Shown here one piece after another: positions 36,048 through 45,354 of a stretch of 64,000 bases of DNA. A program made the position numbers and the translations under genes. The notes under the pieces were generated by a model. That model was given only the letters and a program-made list of their open reading frames with translations. It was not told the origin of the DNA and searched no databases. Location of the stretch: assembly GCF_023197165.1 (NCBI RefSeq), contig NZ_JALPRD010000017.1:1-64000 (forward strand), in the 5' to 3' direction. Position 1 is the first letter of the stretch, and each line of letters starts with the position of its first letter. The stretch comes from Sphingopyxis sp. MSC1_008 (GTDB taxonomy: Bacteria > Pseudomonadota > Alphaproteobacteria > Sphingomonadales > Sphingomonadaceae).

Positions 36048-37142
36048 TCACGGGCGGATCACACAGCGGAAACCAATGTGGCCCGCCGGCTCGTCAGGGC
36101 ATTGCGGATGCCGCGCTGCGGGACGATAGCGCTGGCAATAATTATCGGCACAAAGATATGATCCGCCCTTGAGAACCTTGCGCTCTTTGCCCCCGCGCAC
36201 GCCCATTTCAATATCACCCACCGATTCCAGGCTCGCGGGTCGCGTCGACATGCAGCAAGTTCTGGCGCTGGGCGGACGTGCTGCTTCGAACCCGTCGCAG
36301 GTCCACTCCCAGACATTCCCGATCATGTCATAAAGGCCGTGGCCGTTCGGAGGGAAAAGCCCGACCGGCGTCGTGCGATAGTCGTCGTCCTCCTTCAGCG
36401 TGTCAAAGGGAAAGGTGCCGATCCAGTAATTGGCGAGTATCGCGCCGTCGGGCGCAAACTCGTCACCCCAGGCATATTCCTGTCCGTCACGTCCCCCGCG
36501 CGCGGCGCACTCCCATTCTGCTTCCGTGGGAAGCGCTTTGCCCGCCCAGTCGGCGTAGGCTTCCGCATCTGCATAGGCAATATGCACGACCGGGTGGGCA
36601 CCCAGCCCGTCGATTGTGGAGTCCGGGCCGCAGGGGTGGCGCCAACTGGCTCCGGGAACGTAGGCCCACCAACGTGATGGATCGTCGAGAGATATAGGTG
36701 GCGGTCGATGAAACACCGACGAGCCGGCCGGTGCCGGGGCGTGCGCACCGTCGACAAGGGTGGCGGCCGCTGTCGTCTCAGCGTACGTCCGGTAGCCGGT
36801 CGCCGAGACGAACCGGCCGAATTCCTGGTTGCTTACCAGTGTACGGTCAATCCAGAAGGGAGAAACCCGCTCTAGACGTCGCGGCCGTTCCTCCGGATAA
36901 AAGCGGTCGGAACCCATGATAAATTCGCCACCGGCGATATATGTCATGCCGGCTCTTTCATCTGTATCGCATTCGCCCGGCACCAACCACTCCTCCTCCA
37001 TTCTGATTTTCGACCCCATAACCCGGCATCGGCATCGCGCTCCATGAGCGATCTCCTGGAGAGGTGGCGGCTGCAATTTACCGCCAGGAATCGGCGGTCG
37101 CCAAGCGCCATCCCACTTGTCGCATCGAGGCATAACCATCAT
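36048..37142 (-). CDS. Formylglycine-generating enzyme (sulfatase maturation)
   Basis: A 364-residue FGE-sulfatase domain protein. GGEFIMGSDRFYPEERPRR (near 71-89), FWIDRTLVSNQEFGRFV, ALPTEAEWECAARGG and VWEWTCDGF are diagnostic. The copper-binding catalytic cysteines are C331 and C336 in GGSYLCADNYCQRYR. It oxidises the sulfatase Cys in CxPxR to formylglycine. There is no signal peptide, so it acts in the cytoplasm before Tat export of the sulfatase at 47501. The start is uncertain: the first about 45 residues are atypical and ATG 37019 or 37004 is possible. It is divergent from the HisD-like operon. Confidence 0.9.
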   Translation of the reverse strand: MMVMPRCDKWDGAWRPPIPGGKLQPPPLQEIAHGARCRCRVMGSKIRMEEEWLVPGECDTDERAGMTYIAGGEFIMGSDRFYPEERPRRLERVSPFWIDRTLVSNQEFGRFVSATGYRTYAETTAAATLVDGAHAPAPAGSSVFHRPPPISLDDPSRWWAYVPGASWRHPCGPDSTIDGLGAHPVVHIAYADAEAYADWAGKALPTEAEWECAARGGRDGQEYAWGDEFAPDGAILANYWIGTFPFDTLKEDDDYRTTPVGLFPPNGHGLYDMIGNVWEWTCDGFEAARPPSARTCCMSTRPASLESVGDIEMGVRGGKERKVLKGGSYLCADNYCQRYRPAARHPQCPDEPAGHIGFRCVIRP

Positions 37143-37192
37143 CAGAAAATGCTAGGATATATGAGCACTTTTTTCGCCGCGCGGGAACACCC

Positions 37193-37241
37193 TTGCCACT
37201 GACGCCGAGCCGGTATAAGTCTCTTTGCATTCGAATGCAAA
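37193..37241 (+). promoter_or_regulatory. Promoter and LacI-type operator of the hisD-like operon
   Basis: TTGCCA (37193-37198) and TATAAG (37214-37219) form a plausible promoter with a short 15-nt spacer. The palindrome TTTGCATTCGAATGCAAA (37224-37241, 18 bp perfect) starts a few bases after the -10 and covers the expected start site, the classic place for a repressor. It ends 12 nt before ATG 37254. Confidence 0.7.
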
Positions 37242-37253
37242 GGATCTGTGCTA

Positions 37254-38588
37254 ATGGCTGAATATCTGAAACGGGGCGCGAGTTTGGAAGCGAAGGCGAG
37301 CGCCGACTCCAAAGTGCGGGACACCGTAGAGAGAATTCTGGCTGATATTGAGCGACGTGGCGACGCTGCGGTCCGCGAGCTGTCGAACCGCTTCGATAAC
37401 TGGGACCGCGAGAGCTATCGCCTGACGCCCGACGAAATTCAGCAGTGCATCGACAGGCTCAAACCACAGGACCTTCACGACATCAGATTCGCGCAAGAAC
37501 AAGTGCGCAACTTCGCGCAGATTCAGCGCGACAGCATGCGTGATGTCGAAGTGGAGACCTTGCCGGGAGTCGTCTTGGGCCACCGCAATCTTCCGCTGAA
37601 CGCGGCAGGATGCTACGTTCCGGGCGGTAAATATCCCTTGCTTGCATCGGCGCATATGTCGGTGATTACGGCGAAGGTCGCGGGCGTGCCGCGCGTGGTC
37701 ACCTGCGCACCGCCGTTCAAGGGCAAGCCAGCGCCTGCGATCGTCGCCGCGCAGGCTATGGCGGGTGCTGACGAGATTTATTGCCTGGGCGGCATCCAAG
37801 CCGTCGCGGCGATGGGTTTAGGAACCGAAACGATTGCCCCCGTCGATATCCTTGTCGGGCCCGGTAACGCCTTCGTGGCCGAAGCGAAGCGCCAGCTTTT
37901 CGGGCGGGTCGGGATCGATCTTTTCGCAGGCCCGACGGAAACGCTCGTGATCGCTGACGAAAGCGTCGATGGAGAATTGTGCGCGACCGACCTTCTGGGG
38001 CAGGCGGAGCACGGCCCGGACAGTCCGGCGGTGTTGCTGACGACGTCGGAGAAACTTGCCCGCGACACGATGAAGGAAATCGAGCGATTGCTGCTGGTTC
38101 TGCCGACAGCGGAGCATGCACGGGCGGCCTGGGAAACCTACGGCGAGGTCATCCTCGCCGAGGACGATGCCGAGATGGTCCGGATCGCCGATGATATTGC
38201 GTCCGAGCATGTTCAGGTCATGACGCACGACCCCGACTATTTCCTCAACAATATGACGAATTACGGCGCGCTCTTTCTCGGTCCGCGCACCAATGTGAGC
38301 TATGGTGACAAGGTCATCGGCACCAACCACACGCTGCCGACCCGGAAGGCGGCGCGCTACACGGGCGGTCTGTGGGTCGGGAAATTCATCAAGACCTGTA
38401 CATATCAGAAGGTGCTCACCGATGAGGCATCGACACTGATCGGTGAATATTGCAGCCGTCTTTGTGCCCTCGAGGGTTTCGCGGGCCATGGGGAGCAGGC
38501 CAATATCCGCGTTCGCCGCTATGGCGGACGCGAAGTGCCCTATGCTGGCGCGGCGCAGCCCACGGCTGCTACGCTCGCGGGAGCCTGA
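37254..38588 (+). CDS. HpsN/histidinol-dehydrogenase-like NAD-dependent alcohol dehydrogenase
   Basis: A 444-residue HisD-superfamily protein. It keeps the zinc and catalytic positions: LLGQAEH (Gln and His ligands), SEHVQVM (Glu-His), [15 protein letters not shown] and the C-terminal [12 protein letters not shown]. The [19 protein letters not shown] segment is typical of the sulfopropanediol dehydrogenase (HpsN) branch rather than histidine biosynthesis. It should oxidise a primary alcohol to a carboxylate using two NAD+. AAAGGA precedes ATG 37254. It heads an operon with an SDR and an aldolase. The substrate is not readable; no sulfo-lyase is nearby. Confidence 0.8.
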   Translation: MAEYLKRGASLEAKASADSKVRDTVERILADIERRGDAAVRELSNRFDNWDRESYRLTPDEIQQCIDRLKPQDLHDIRFAQEQVRNFAQIQRDSMRDVEVETLPGVVLGHRNLPLNAAGCYVPGGKYPLLASAHMSVITAKVAGVPRVVTCAPPFKGKPAPAIVAAQAMAGADEIYCLGGIQAVAAMGLGTETIAPVDILVGPGNAFVAEAKRQLFGRVGIDLFAGPTETLVIADESVDGELCATDLLGQAEHGPDSPAVLLTTSEKLARDTMKEIERLLLVLPTAEHARAAWETYGEVILAEDDAEMVRIADDIASEHVQVMTHDPDYFLNNMTNYGALFLGPRTNVSYGDKVIGTNHTLPTRKAARYTGGLWVGKFIKTCTYQKVLTDEASTLIGEYCSRLCALEGFAGHGEQANIRVRRYGGREVPYAGAAQPTAATLAGA

Positions 38589-38589
38589 C

Positions 38590-39360
38590 ATGTCCCAGCT
38601 CTTGCCTCGCACCCCGTCGTTTCGGCTTGACGGCCGGCGCGCCGTGGTGACGGGTGCGGGACGGGGGATCGGACTCGCCGCGGCGGCGTCACTCGGGGAG
38701 GCAGGAGCGGAGGTTACCCTCATCGCGCGCAGCATTAATGAAATTTCGGAGGCTGCAGAGGGACTTGTCGCCCGTGGGTGCCGAGCCGACGCGGTTTCGC
38801 TCGACATTCTCGATTTTGGGGCAGTTGCCGGTTTTTTCTCGGGCCGCCCGGCTTTCGACATCCTCGTCAACAACGCTGGCATGAACCGGCCCGGTCCGAT
38901 GACGGACCTCACGCTGTCCGACTATGACGCGGTGTTCGATCTCAATGTCAAAGCCGCCTACTTCGTCGCACAAGCTTGCGTCCGCAAGCTGATCGCGGAC
39001 GGACGGCCGGGCAGTCTTATCCATATGGGGTCGCAGATGGGTCACGTCGGCGGCGCAAATCGGTCGCTCTACTGCGGCACCAAATGGGCCATTGAGGGAA
39101 TGAGCAAGGCGTTTGCGCTCGATCTTGCGCCGTATCAGATCAGGTCTAACACCATCGCGCCGACATTCATCGAAACGCCCATGACGCGCCCCTTTTTCGA
39201 GGACGCCACGTTCAGAGCGGGCGTCCTAGAAAAAATCAAGCTCGGTCGATTGGGAACTGTAGAGGATGTCATGGGGGCGGTCGTGTTCCTCGCCTCCGAC
39301 GCTGCGGCATTGATGACCGGTACAAGCCTGATCGTCGACGGCGGATGGACCGCCGACTAG
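38590..39360 (+). CDS. Short-chain dehydrogenase/reductase
   Basis: A 256-residue classical SDR: cofactor loop VVTGAGRGIGLAAA (near 18-31), NNAG (near 95), Ser in LIHMGSQMG, YCGTK catalytic Tyr-Lys, and a C-terminal MTGTSLIVDGGWTAD. It probably oxidises or reduces a secondary hydroxyl in the same pathway. It starts 1 nt after the dehydrogenase stop, so it is strongly coupled, and is followed by the aldolase. Confidence 0.88.
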   Translation: MSQLLPRTPSFRLDGRRAVVTGAGRGIGLAAAASLGEAGAEVTLIARSINEISEAAEGLVARGCRADAVSLDILDFGAVAGFFSGRPAFDILVNNAGMNRPGPMTDLTLSDYDAVFDLNVKAAYFVAQACVRKLIADGRPGSLIHMGSQMGHVGGANRSLYCGTKWAIEGMSKAFALDLAPYQIRSNTIAPTFIETPMTRPFFEDATFRAGVLEKIKLGRLGTVEDVMGAVVFLASDAAALMTGTSLIVDGGWTAD

Positions 39361-39375
39361 AGCCCGGAGAACTGC

Positions 39376-40170
39376 GTGACCAAGGATATCGCCAACTGGG
39401 AGGTGCCGCAGGCGCCGTCTTTCAAAGCGCGCCTGGCGGCAGGCGATCTCCTCATCGGAACGTTTGTCAAAACGCCGAGCGCGATCGTGACGGAGGTCTT
39501 GTCGCTGAGCGCGCTCGATTGCCTGTGTCTTGACGCCGAGCACAGTCCGTTTGACCGGCTCGCCATCGATCAATGCATCATGGCCGCACGGGCGCAGGGG
39601 AAACCCCTCGTGGTGCGTCTGCCTTCGGCCGCCCCGGACCAGATACTGAATGCGCTGGATTGCGGCGCAACCGGTATCGTCATTCCCCATGTCCGATCCG
39701 CGTCGGAGGCAAGGGCGATTGTCGCGGCAAGCCATTATGGCGCTGGCGGCCGAGGATATGCCGGCTCGTCGCGGGGCGCGGGGTACACGACGCGGTCAAT
39801 GGCCGACCATTTGGCAGCAAGCGCGCAAACCACTGTCGTCATCGCTCAGATCGAGGATCTCGAGGCCATCGAGGCGATAGACGAAATTGCGGCGGTCGAA
39901 GGGATCGACGCCCTTTTCGTGGGACGTGTCGACCTGACGGTCGCGTTCGGCGCCTCGAGCCAGGACGATCCGCGGGTTATCGCGGCAGTCGAGGCGGTGT
40001 GCGCGGCGGGGCAGCGACACGGCCGCGCGACCGGCATGTTTCTCGCGCGGCCTTCAGACGTTCCGCTGTGGCAATCGAAGGGTGCGAGCCTGTTCCTTCT
40101 CGGCTCGGACCATGGGTTTATGCTGGCGGGAGCGGCGCAGCTTATCGGCCAGGCCAAGATATCCACCTAA
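39376..40170 (+). CDS. HpcH/HpaI-family class II aldolase
   Basis: A 264-residue aldolase of the 2-keto-3-deoxy-acid type. DAEHSPFD carries the catalytic His and Asp, GATGIVIPHVRSASEA follows, and metal ligands are Glu in IAQIEDLEA and Asp in LFVGRVDLT. It normally cleaves a 4-hydroxy-2-oxo acid to pyruvate (or glyoxylate-type products) and an aldehyde. The start is GTG 39376 after CGGAGA. Its stop overlaps the convergent MFS stop by 3-4 nt (CTAA). It gives the regulon a carbon-carbon cleavage step. Confidence 0.88.
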   Translation: MTKDIANWEVPQAPSFKARLAAGDLLIGTFVKTPSAIVTEVLSLSALDCLCLDAEHSPFDRLAIDQCIMAARAQGKPLVVRLPSAAPDQILNALDCGATGIVIPHVRSASEARAIVAASHYGAGGRGYAGSSRGAGYTTRSMADHLAASAQTTVVIAQIEDLEAIEAIDEIAAVEGIDALFVGRVDLTVAFGASSQDDPRVIAAVEAVCAAGQRHGRATGMFLARPSDVPLWQSKGASLFLLGSDHGFMLAGAAQLIGQAKIST

Positions 40171-41405
40171 CTGTCTTGCGGCGCAGCACCATGCTGGCGC
40201 CATGGACGCAAGAGCGGGGCGGGGTGCGTCTCCGGCAACATCAGCCATAGCACTCCGGCGATAGCAAAGACGGCGCTCGCGAGACCCATGGTCGCTGCGA
40301 GACCGTACCCGCTTGCCAACGATCCCGTGACAAGGGGCGCGAAGAAACTGACGATCCGTCCCCAATTGAAGATCGAGGCGGCCGTGGACTTGAGATGCGG
40401 CGGATACAGCTCCGTCAGCCACGGTCCCCATATAACGCTGGATGAGAGCATAAACCCGTAGACGGCCCCGATGACGGCAAGAAGCGCCACGTTACCTGGG
40501 ACGACGAGATAGAGCGCGATCGCAAGCGAAGCGAAAAGAAAGCCGAGTGCATTGACCCGGCGACCCCAGCGGTCGGCGACCCAGCCCCAGAAAAACCCTC
40601 CAACGATGTTGGCAGCAAAGGTCCAGGCGACAAGCATGCCGATCGGTTCGGGGGTGAGGTGCCGGACATCGCGCAAATAGGTCGTGAGCCAGCCGCTATA
40701 GGCTTGATAGGCGAAGAAATTGAGCCCGGTCAGTGTCGCGAGCATCAACGTTCGCTTGCGAAGCTCGGGCGCGAACAGTTCCATCACGGGGAGCGAGCGG
40801 CGCGGCGCACCGAGGGCTTTTGTATCGACGGAGCGTGGGATGATAACGAACGCCAGTCCTGCCAGGAGGATCGGAGGAATGCCTCCCATCCAGAGCAGCG
40901 CCTGCCAGCCAAGATCGGCAAAGTGACCGCTCGCCATCCCGAGCGCCATGATCGCGGCGCTGAAAATCGCATTGATAAGGCTTGCGAGGCGGCCCGCGAC
41001 GTTGCGCGAGAAGAGCCCGACATAGATGCCCACCACGATGGGAAAGATGCCGCCGAGGAAAAGTCCCAGTACGAAGCGCTGCGTCAGATATTCGGCGTAA
41101 GTCGTGACTGCGGCACCCGCAATGAGCAACAGGCCGTAGCCTATCATAACCACCATCAGCATCGCTCTGCGGCCAAAACGGTCGGCAAGCTGCCCGATCA
41201 GGATCGCTCCGAGCAACGCGCCTGCTCCTTGCGCCGAATAGCCTGAGCCGACTTCGGTCAAGCTGAGGCCCAGCGTTTCGCGCATGTACGGACGCAGCAC
41301 ATCGACCGAGTTCCACGCCCAGCTATAGAAGAATTCCGCGACCATCAGGAAAGCGAAGGCCAGAATAGCACGAGGGAGCGGGGTAGGGGCCTCTTGAACG
41401 GTCAT
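40167..41405 (-). CDS. MFS transporter (sialate/aromatic-acid-symporter type)
   Basis: A 412-residue MFS permease with twelve membrane segments. GQLADRFGRRAMLM (motif A, near 70) and WVADRWGRRVNALGF (its repeat) are clear, and overall pattern resembles the SHS/AAHS groups for organic acids. ATG 41405 follows AAAGG; an upstream in-frame extension is charged and unlikely. The operator at 41602 lies 197 nt upstream, so a long leader or an undetected start site is possible. It probably imports the regulon's substrate or a released acid. Confidence 0.87.
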   Translation of the reverse strand: MTVQEAPTPLPRAILAFAFLMVAEFFYSWAWNSVDVLRPYMRETLGLSLTEVGSGYSAQGAGALLGAILIGQLADRFGRRAMLMVVMIGYGLLLIAGAAVTTYAEYLTQRFVLGLFLGGIFPIVVGIYVGLFSRNVAGRLASLINAIFSAAIMALGMASGHFADLGWQALLWMGGIPPILLAGLAFVIIPRSVDTKALGAPRRSLPVMELFAPELRKRTLMLATLTGLNFFAYQAYSGWLTTYLRDVRHLTPEPIGMLVAWTFAANIVGGFFWGWVADRWGRRVNALGFLFASLAIALYLVVPGNVALLAVIGAVYGFMLSSSVIWGPWLTELYPPHLKSTAASIFNWGRIVSFFAPLVTGSLASGYGLAATMGLASAVFAIAGVLWLMLPETHPAPLLRPWRQHGAAPQDS

Positions 41406-41601
41406 GACGCGGCCTTTGCGCGAGCGAAAGTCCACTTTGGTATTGCGGGGTGAAATAGGACGCAGGAAAGCGCACTCAATTGGGCCGAACCAAAAATATC
41501 GCGATCGCTCGGGTGCACCATATCTCGCCGCCTTCTATCTGTCCTCGCAGCCAAGGCTGCAGAAGCGGTGTCGCACTGCCAAAAACGGAAGTCCAGCAAT
41601 A

Positions 41602-41617
41602 TTGCATTCGAATGCAA
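41602..41617. promoter_or_regulatory. LacI-type operator, perfect copy (MFS gene)
   Basis: TTGCATTCGAATGCAA, extended to an 18-bp perfect palindrome at 41601-41618. It lies between the MFS gene and the 3-prime end of the LacI gene, so it serves the MFS promoter. Confidence 0.72.
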
Positions 41618-41643
41618 TGTCATCGGTCAGTTCTTAGTGTCGA

Positions 41644-42666
41644 TTACGGTGTCCCAAGCCGTGCTGAACGGCCCTCGATGAGCTGGCCTGCGAACAAACG
41701 CTTCTCACCCGCCGCCTCGGGATCTTCGATCAGGTCCGAGAGCATGGCGACCGTAGCCTCGGTCATGCGACGGACCGGCTGGCGGATCGACGTGACCTGA
41801 TAGCTCAGCCAAGTTGCGGGGTCTGAACCATCAAACCCCACGATCGACAAATCTTCGGGAATGCTTCGATTGAATTGCTGACGTGCAACGTCGATCGCAC
41901 CGATTGCCATTTGGTCGCTGACGCAAATTAATGCCTCAATTGCCGGATCGGTACCGAGCAGCTCTCGCGCGCCGTCACCGCCGCTTTCATAACCGAAGTC
42001 GCCCCTGATCACGGGGACATCGTTGATTCCGGCGTCGGCCAACCGGTCGATAGCCGCACGTCGGCGTTCTTCACCGACGAATGAATCCTCCGGTCCGGCA
42101 ATTATACCGAATCGTCGATGTCCCGCAGAGAGCAGACGTGTCACCAGATCCCGTTCGCCCGCGGCGGAATCGCAGCACACGCTCGCCGAAGAAACGGCAT
42201 TCGCCGACCGGTTGTACAGAACGACAGGGATCCGATGCTGCTCGAACATCTGCAGTTGGGCGTCCGACAGACGTGCCGCCGAAATGACGCCGTCGACGCT
42301 GTGGCGCCACACCTGGTCGAGAATCGCGTCGACTTCGCTCTCGCTTCGTAACGCAAACAAAAGCACGCGCATGTCGCGCTCGGTCAGCCGGTGGGTCAGT
42401 TCATCGAGAACTTCTGGGTAGAAGCGGTTGGTGTGCGAGGCGATCAGTACGGCAATCAATTTTGTACGACCCGAGATCAGCCCCTGCGCGAGCGCGTTAG
42501 GCCGGTACCCGAGTTCAGCCGCGGCCTTGAGAACGCGTTCGCGTGTCGCGGGGGCAATGCTTCCGCCTGGCGCGAAGCAACGCGAGACGGCCGACTGGGA
42601 CACGCCGGCCGCGCGTGCGACGTCATAGGAAGTTGCCCTGCGATTGGCTGAAATCTGCTTGTTCAA
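41644..42666 (-). CDS. LacI-family repressor of the catabolic island
   Basis: A 340-residue LacI/PurR-type regulator. The HTH is at residues 12-31 (TSYDVARAAGVSQSAVSRCF), and the hinge helix near 56-66 (RPNALAQGLISGRT) has the Leu that inserts at a central CpG. The periplasmic-binding-like effector domain follows (LIAVLIASHTNRFYPEVLDEL to IVGFDGSDPATWL). The start is TTG 42666 with AAGGGGAGA upstream; this gives the normal LacI length, while longer in-frame starts add about 98 residues without homology. The six matching palindromes around it, one before this gene, make it the presumed regulator. Confidence 0.9.
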   Translation of the reverse strand: MNKQISANRRATSYDVARAAGVSQSAVSRCFAPGGSIAPATRERVLKAAAELGYRPNALAQGLISGRTKLIAVLIASHTNRFYPEVLDELTHRLTERDMRVLLFALRSESEVDAILDQVWRHSVDGVISAARLSDAQLQMFEQHRIPVVLYNRSANAVSSASVCCDSAAGERDLVTRLLSAGHRRFGIIAGPEDSFVGEERRRAAIDRLADAGINDVPVIRGDFGYESGGDGARELLGTDPAIEALICVSDQMAIGAIDVARQQFNRSIPEDLSIVGFDGSDPATWLSYQVTSIRQPVRRMTEATVAMLSDLIEDPEAAGEKRLFAGQLIEGRSARLGTP

Positions 42667-42763
42667 ACCCGTCTCCCCTTCCCGCGGTGCGGCAATAACG
42701 CAATCCGTGGCAAAGCGCGAGCCTCGCCCAGATTGCCGCGACTTACCACAGAAATATCGACAT

Positions 42764-42779
42764 GTGCATTCGAATGCAT
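42764..42779. promoter_or_regulatory. LacI-type operator between lacI and the second hisD-like gene
   Basis: GTGCATTCGAATGCAT matches the consensus at 14 of 16, with a 12-bp core GCATTCGAATGC intact. It lies 97 nt upstream of the LacI start and 53 nt upstream of the divergent dehydrogenase, suggesting autoregulation plus control of that gene. Confidence 0.68.
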
Positions 42780-42832
42780 TACCAGCCGCACAGCGCAATC
42801 TTTGACGATGGGCGCTTCGACGGAGAAACGAT

Positions 42833-44140
42833 ATGCCAGAGCTACCGGAACTACAGGGGTTTGAGGGTAAGGCCGAATATGTGAAAGTCCCGGCACGAAG
42901 CCAGAGTTTGGACGCGACCGATGTATCAACCTTGGTCGCTTCCATTCTGAAGGACGTCAAGCTTCATGGGGACGCTGCGGTGCGTCAATATTCCGCAAAA
43001 TTCGACGGTATTGCGCTCGATCGGTTCGAGGTTACGCAAGCAGAGCGGCTTTCGGCCGTCGATCGCCTCGACCGCCAAACCCGCGCGGATACCGAATTCG
43101 CTATCGATAATGTGCGCCGGTTCGCGGAAGCGCAGCTTTCCACCATCCTCCCACTCGACATCGAGCCGCTGCCGGGATTGCATCTAGGACACCGCGTCAT
43201 CCCGATCGAGAAAGTCGGGGCCTATGTCCCTGGGGGGCGTTTCCCCTTGCTCTCGGCCCCGATCATGACGATCGTGCCTGGCAAGGTCGCGGGATGCGAT
43301 GAGGTCGTAGCTTGTCTTCCTCCCAATGCGGACAAGGCGATGGTTGCAGGTTGCCATCTGTCCGGCGCGGATCGCATCTTCCTTATCGGCGGCGCGCAGG
43401 CGGTGGCCGCGATGGCTTACGGCACCGAAAGCGTTCCCCAGGTCCACAAGATCATGGGGCCGGGCAATGCGTTTGTGAACGAAGCCAAGCGGCAGGTATT
43501 CGGGCCGGTCGGCATCGATCAGCTCGCCGGTCCGTCGGAAATCTTCGTCGTGGCCGACGCCACCGGCGACCCCGGTCTGATCGCGACCGATCTGCTCGGA
43601 CAGGCCGAGCACGATGTGCGAACCAGGGTCGGCCTAATAACGACCGATCGTGCGCTGGCGGAGGCGACCATGCGGGAGGTCGACAGGCAACTCGAGACAC
43701 TCGCCACAGCCAAGGTCGCACGCGAAAGCTGGCGTGACTATGGCGAGATCGTCGTCTGCAGCGACGAAGAAGCGATGATTGTATATTCGGACCATGTCGC
43801 GGCCGAACATCTTCAGGTCCACACGGCGGACTCGCATGGCTTCGCCGCTCGCCTGCGCAATTACGGTTCTTTGTTCATCGGCGAAAATGCCAGCGTCGTC
43901 TATTCCGACAAGAATGTCGGCACGAACCACACGCTCCCCACCATGGGAGCGGGACGCTACACGGGCGGGCTTTGGGTCGGCTCCTACGTCAAGATCGCGA
44001 CATATCAGTGGCTCGAGCCGCAGGCTATTCGGCAGGTGGCTCCGCCCGCCGTTCGCCAGAGCCACGCCGAGGGGCTCGAAGGCCATGAGAAGGCTGCCGC
44101 CATAAGGCTCAATCGCCTCGAGATGGTCGGCCCCAACTGA
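42833..44140 (+). CDS. Second HpsN/histidinol-dehydrogenase-like enzyme
   Basis: A 435-residue HisD-superfamily protein. It keeps [34 protein letters not shown] and EGLEGHEKAAAIRL, so the zinc and catalytic residues are mostly retained, though GD before KV is SD here. [14 protein letters not shown] groups it with the enzyme at 37254, but the two are clearly diverged. Two copies in one regulon indicate two different alcohol substrates or stereoisomers. CGGAGA precedes ATG 42833. It is followed by a strong terminator. Confidence 0.8.
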   Translation: MPELPELQGFEGKAEYVKVPARSQSLDATDVSTLVASILKDVKLHGDAAVRQYSAKFDGIALDRFEVTQAERLSAVDRLDRQTRADTEFAIDNVRRFAEAQLSTILPLDIEPLPGLHLGHRVIPIEKVGAYVPGGRFPLLSAPIMTIVPGKVAGCDEVVACLPPNADKAMVAGCHLSGADRIFLIGGAQAVAAMAYGTESVPQVHKIMGPGNAFVNEAKRQVFGPVGIDQLAGPSEIFVVADATGDPGLIATDLLGQAEHDVRTRVGLITTDRALAEATMREVDRQLETLATAKVARESWRDYGEIVVCSDEEAMIVYSDHVAAEHLQVHTADSHGFAARLRNYGSLFIGENASVVYSDKNVGTNHTLPTMGAGRYTGGLWVGSYVKIATYQWLEPQAIRQVAPPAVRQSHAEGLEGHEKAAAIRLNRLEMVGPN

Positions 44141-44151
44141 GGATCGGGGAA

Positions 44152-44177
44152 AGCCGGCCGCCAAGCGGCGGCCGGCT
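44152..44177 (+). terminator. Intrinsic terminator after the second hisD-like gene
   Basis: A perfect 11-bp GC stem (44152-44162 with 44167-44177), AAGC loop, then a T-rich stretch (ATTTACTTATTTTT). It lies 11 nt past the stop codon. Confidence 0.8.
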
Positions 44178-44234
44178 CCCATTTACTTATTTTTGGATGA
44201 GCCGGCGCGCTCGGCCGAGCCAAAGACGCCCACT

Positions 44235-45254
44235 CTAGGCGAATATCGGCCGGGCCGGGTTCTCCGAACCGCGGACTACGAATATGCGTGCCGGCACCGA
44301 AGCGGTATTTCGAAAACTCCGCATCAGGCCGACCGGAACGCTAAACGTATCGCCCGGTCCAACAAGGAGCGACCCGTCGGGCCAGCTCACTTCGACGACG
44401 CCTTCCTGCACGAAGAGCACCTCTTCCTCGGCGCGTTGATGCAAGGGAATATAACTTCCCGTCTCGAGCGTCAGCAGGCGCAGATTGAAGCCGTGAGACC
44501 ACCATCCGGAAATCGGACCTGGAGCGAAGCCGTCATCGGTCTTCTGCGGAACGATGATCGCCGCCTCCTGCACGCCATCCGCGGCGAGCGGAGAGTTCGG
44601 GTTGTCACGGGCGTACCCCGCCGCAACCCAGCCCTCACGAATTTTATCCAGGGGAGGGGTCTTCAGTTCGGAGACCGACTGCTCATCGAGCACTGTCTCG
44701 AGTTCGATCTCCCTCAGTTCATAATCGCCAGAAGAGGTGTCGATGAGCGTGCCGCCTTTCGCGAGCTTCAGTCCGAAGTCGGCCGCCACTTCGAGTACGG
44801 CCGGCGCCCAAGTCACCTTGCCCGGATCATCCTCTCCGAGGACCGTGAAGATGAACCCCTTGCCCTCGTCGATTTTCTTGAAGCCACGAAACATGCGGGT
44901 CGGAACCGAAACCACATCGCCGGGGCCGATGTCCAGTGTGCCATCTTCGCAATTCGGGCCGAACAGGAGCTGCCAGTGGCCGGAATGGATGACGAATACC
45001 TCGGCCGTCTCGTGGCTATGTTGCGAGTTGATACAGCCGAAGGGCTGCCTGGCGCCGCCGATGTTGAAGCCGTGTTTCTCAGCAATATGCACATACTGGT
45101 CGGAGCTCTCCGACACGCCGGGTCCGATGATCGTGAAATTTTCCTTCTCGGTAGAGCCGGGCGTCCGTGTATCGATGAAGGCGGTTCGGCATGGGACAAG
45201 ATCCGCATAGCGCACCAGTCGATCCTTCATCGCTTCGAGCGTCCAATTTGTCAC
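44235..45254 (-). CDS. Bicupin protein (possible dioxygenase or isomerase)
   Basis: A 339-residue two-cupin protein. Cupin 1 (about 70-150) has SQHSHETAEVFVIHSG and GDVVSVPTRMFRGF; cupin 2 (about 255-330) has IPLHQRAEEEVLFVQEG and GDTFSVPVGLMRSF. Metal-binding His and Glu are better kept in cupin 1. Bicupins include gentisate dioxygenase, quercetinase and sugar isomerases; I cannot choose. GTG 45254 is taken because TGGAG lies 8 nt upstream and because ATG 45284 would lie inside the operator. It is divergent from the hydrolase-SnoaL operon. Confidence 0.72.
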   Translation of the reverse strand: MTNWTLEAMKDRLVRYADLVPCRTAFIDTRTPGSTEKENFTIIGPGVSESSDQYVHIAEKHGFNIGGARQPFGCINSQHSHETAEVFVIHSGHWQLLFGPNCEDGTLDIGPGDVVSVPTRMFRGFKKIDEGKGFIFTVLGEDDPGKVTWAPAVLEVAADFGLKLAKGGTLIDTSSGDYELREIELETVLDEQSVSELKTPPLDKIREGWVAAGYARDNPNSPLAADGVQEAAIIVPQKTDDGFAPGPISGWWSHGFNLRLLTLETGSYIPLHQRAEEEVLFVQEGVVEVSWPDGSLLVGPGDTFSVPVGLMRSFRNTASVPARIFVVRGSENPARPIFA

Positions 45255-45278
45255 TTCGGCATCTCCATAAAAATGTCT

Positions 45279-45294
45279 TTGCATTCGAATGCAA
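45279..45294. promoter_or_regulatory. LacI-type operator, perfect copy (bicupin / hydrolase-SnoaL)
   Basis: TTGCATTCGAATGCAA, 18-bp perfect palindrome at 45278-45295. It lies 24 nt upstream of the bicupin start and 60 nt upstream of the divergent operon that encodes the hydrolase-SnoaL protein, sulfatase and amidase. Confidence 0.75.
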
Positions 45295-45354
45295 ACCCAA
45301 TAGAAGAATGTCCATGGCAACGCAAGACGCTACTACGACGATTGGCGGACCACG

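Noticed and set aside
37254..44140. Histidine-biosynthesis genes
   Set aside because: Two HisD-like copies occur without any other his gene, inside a LacI regulon, with HpsN-type sequence features.
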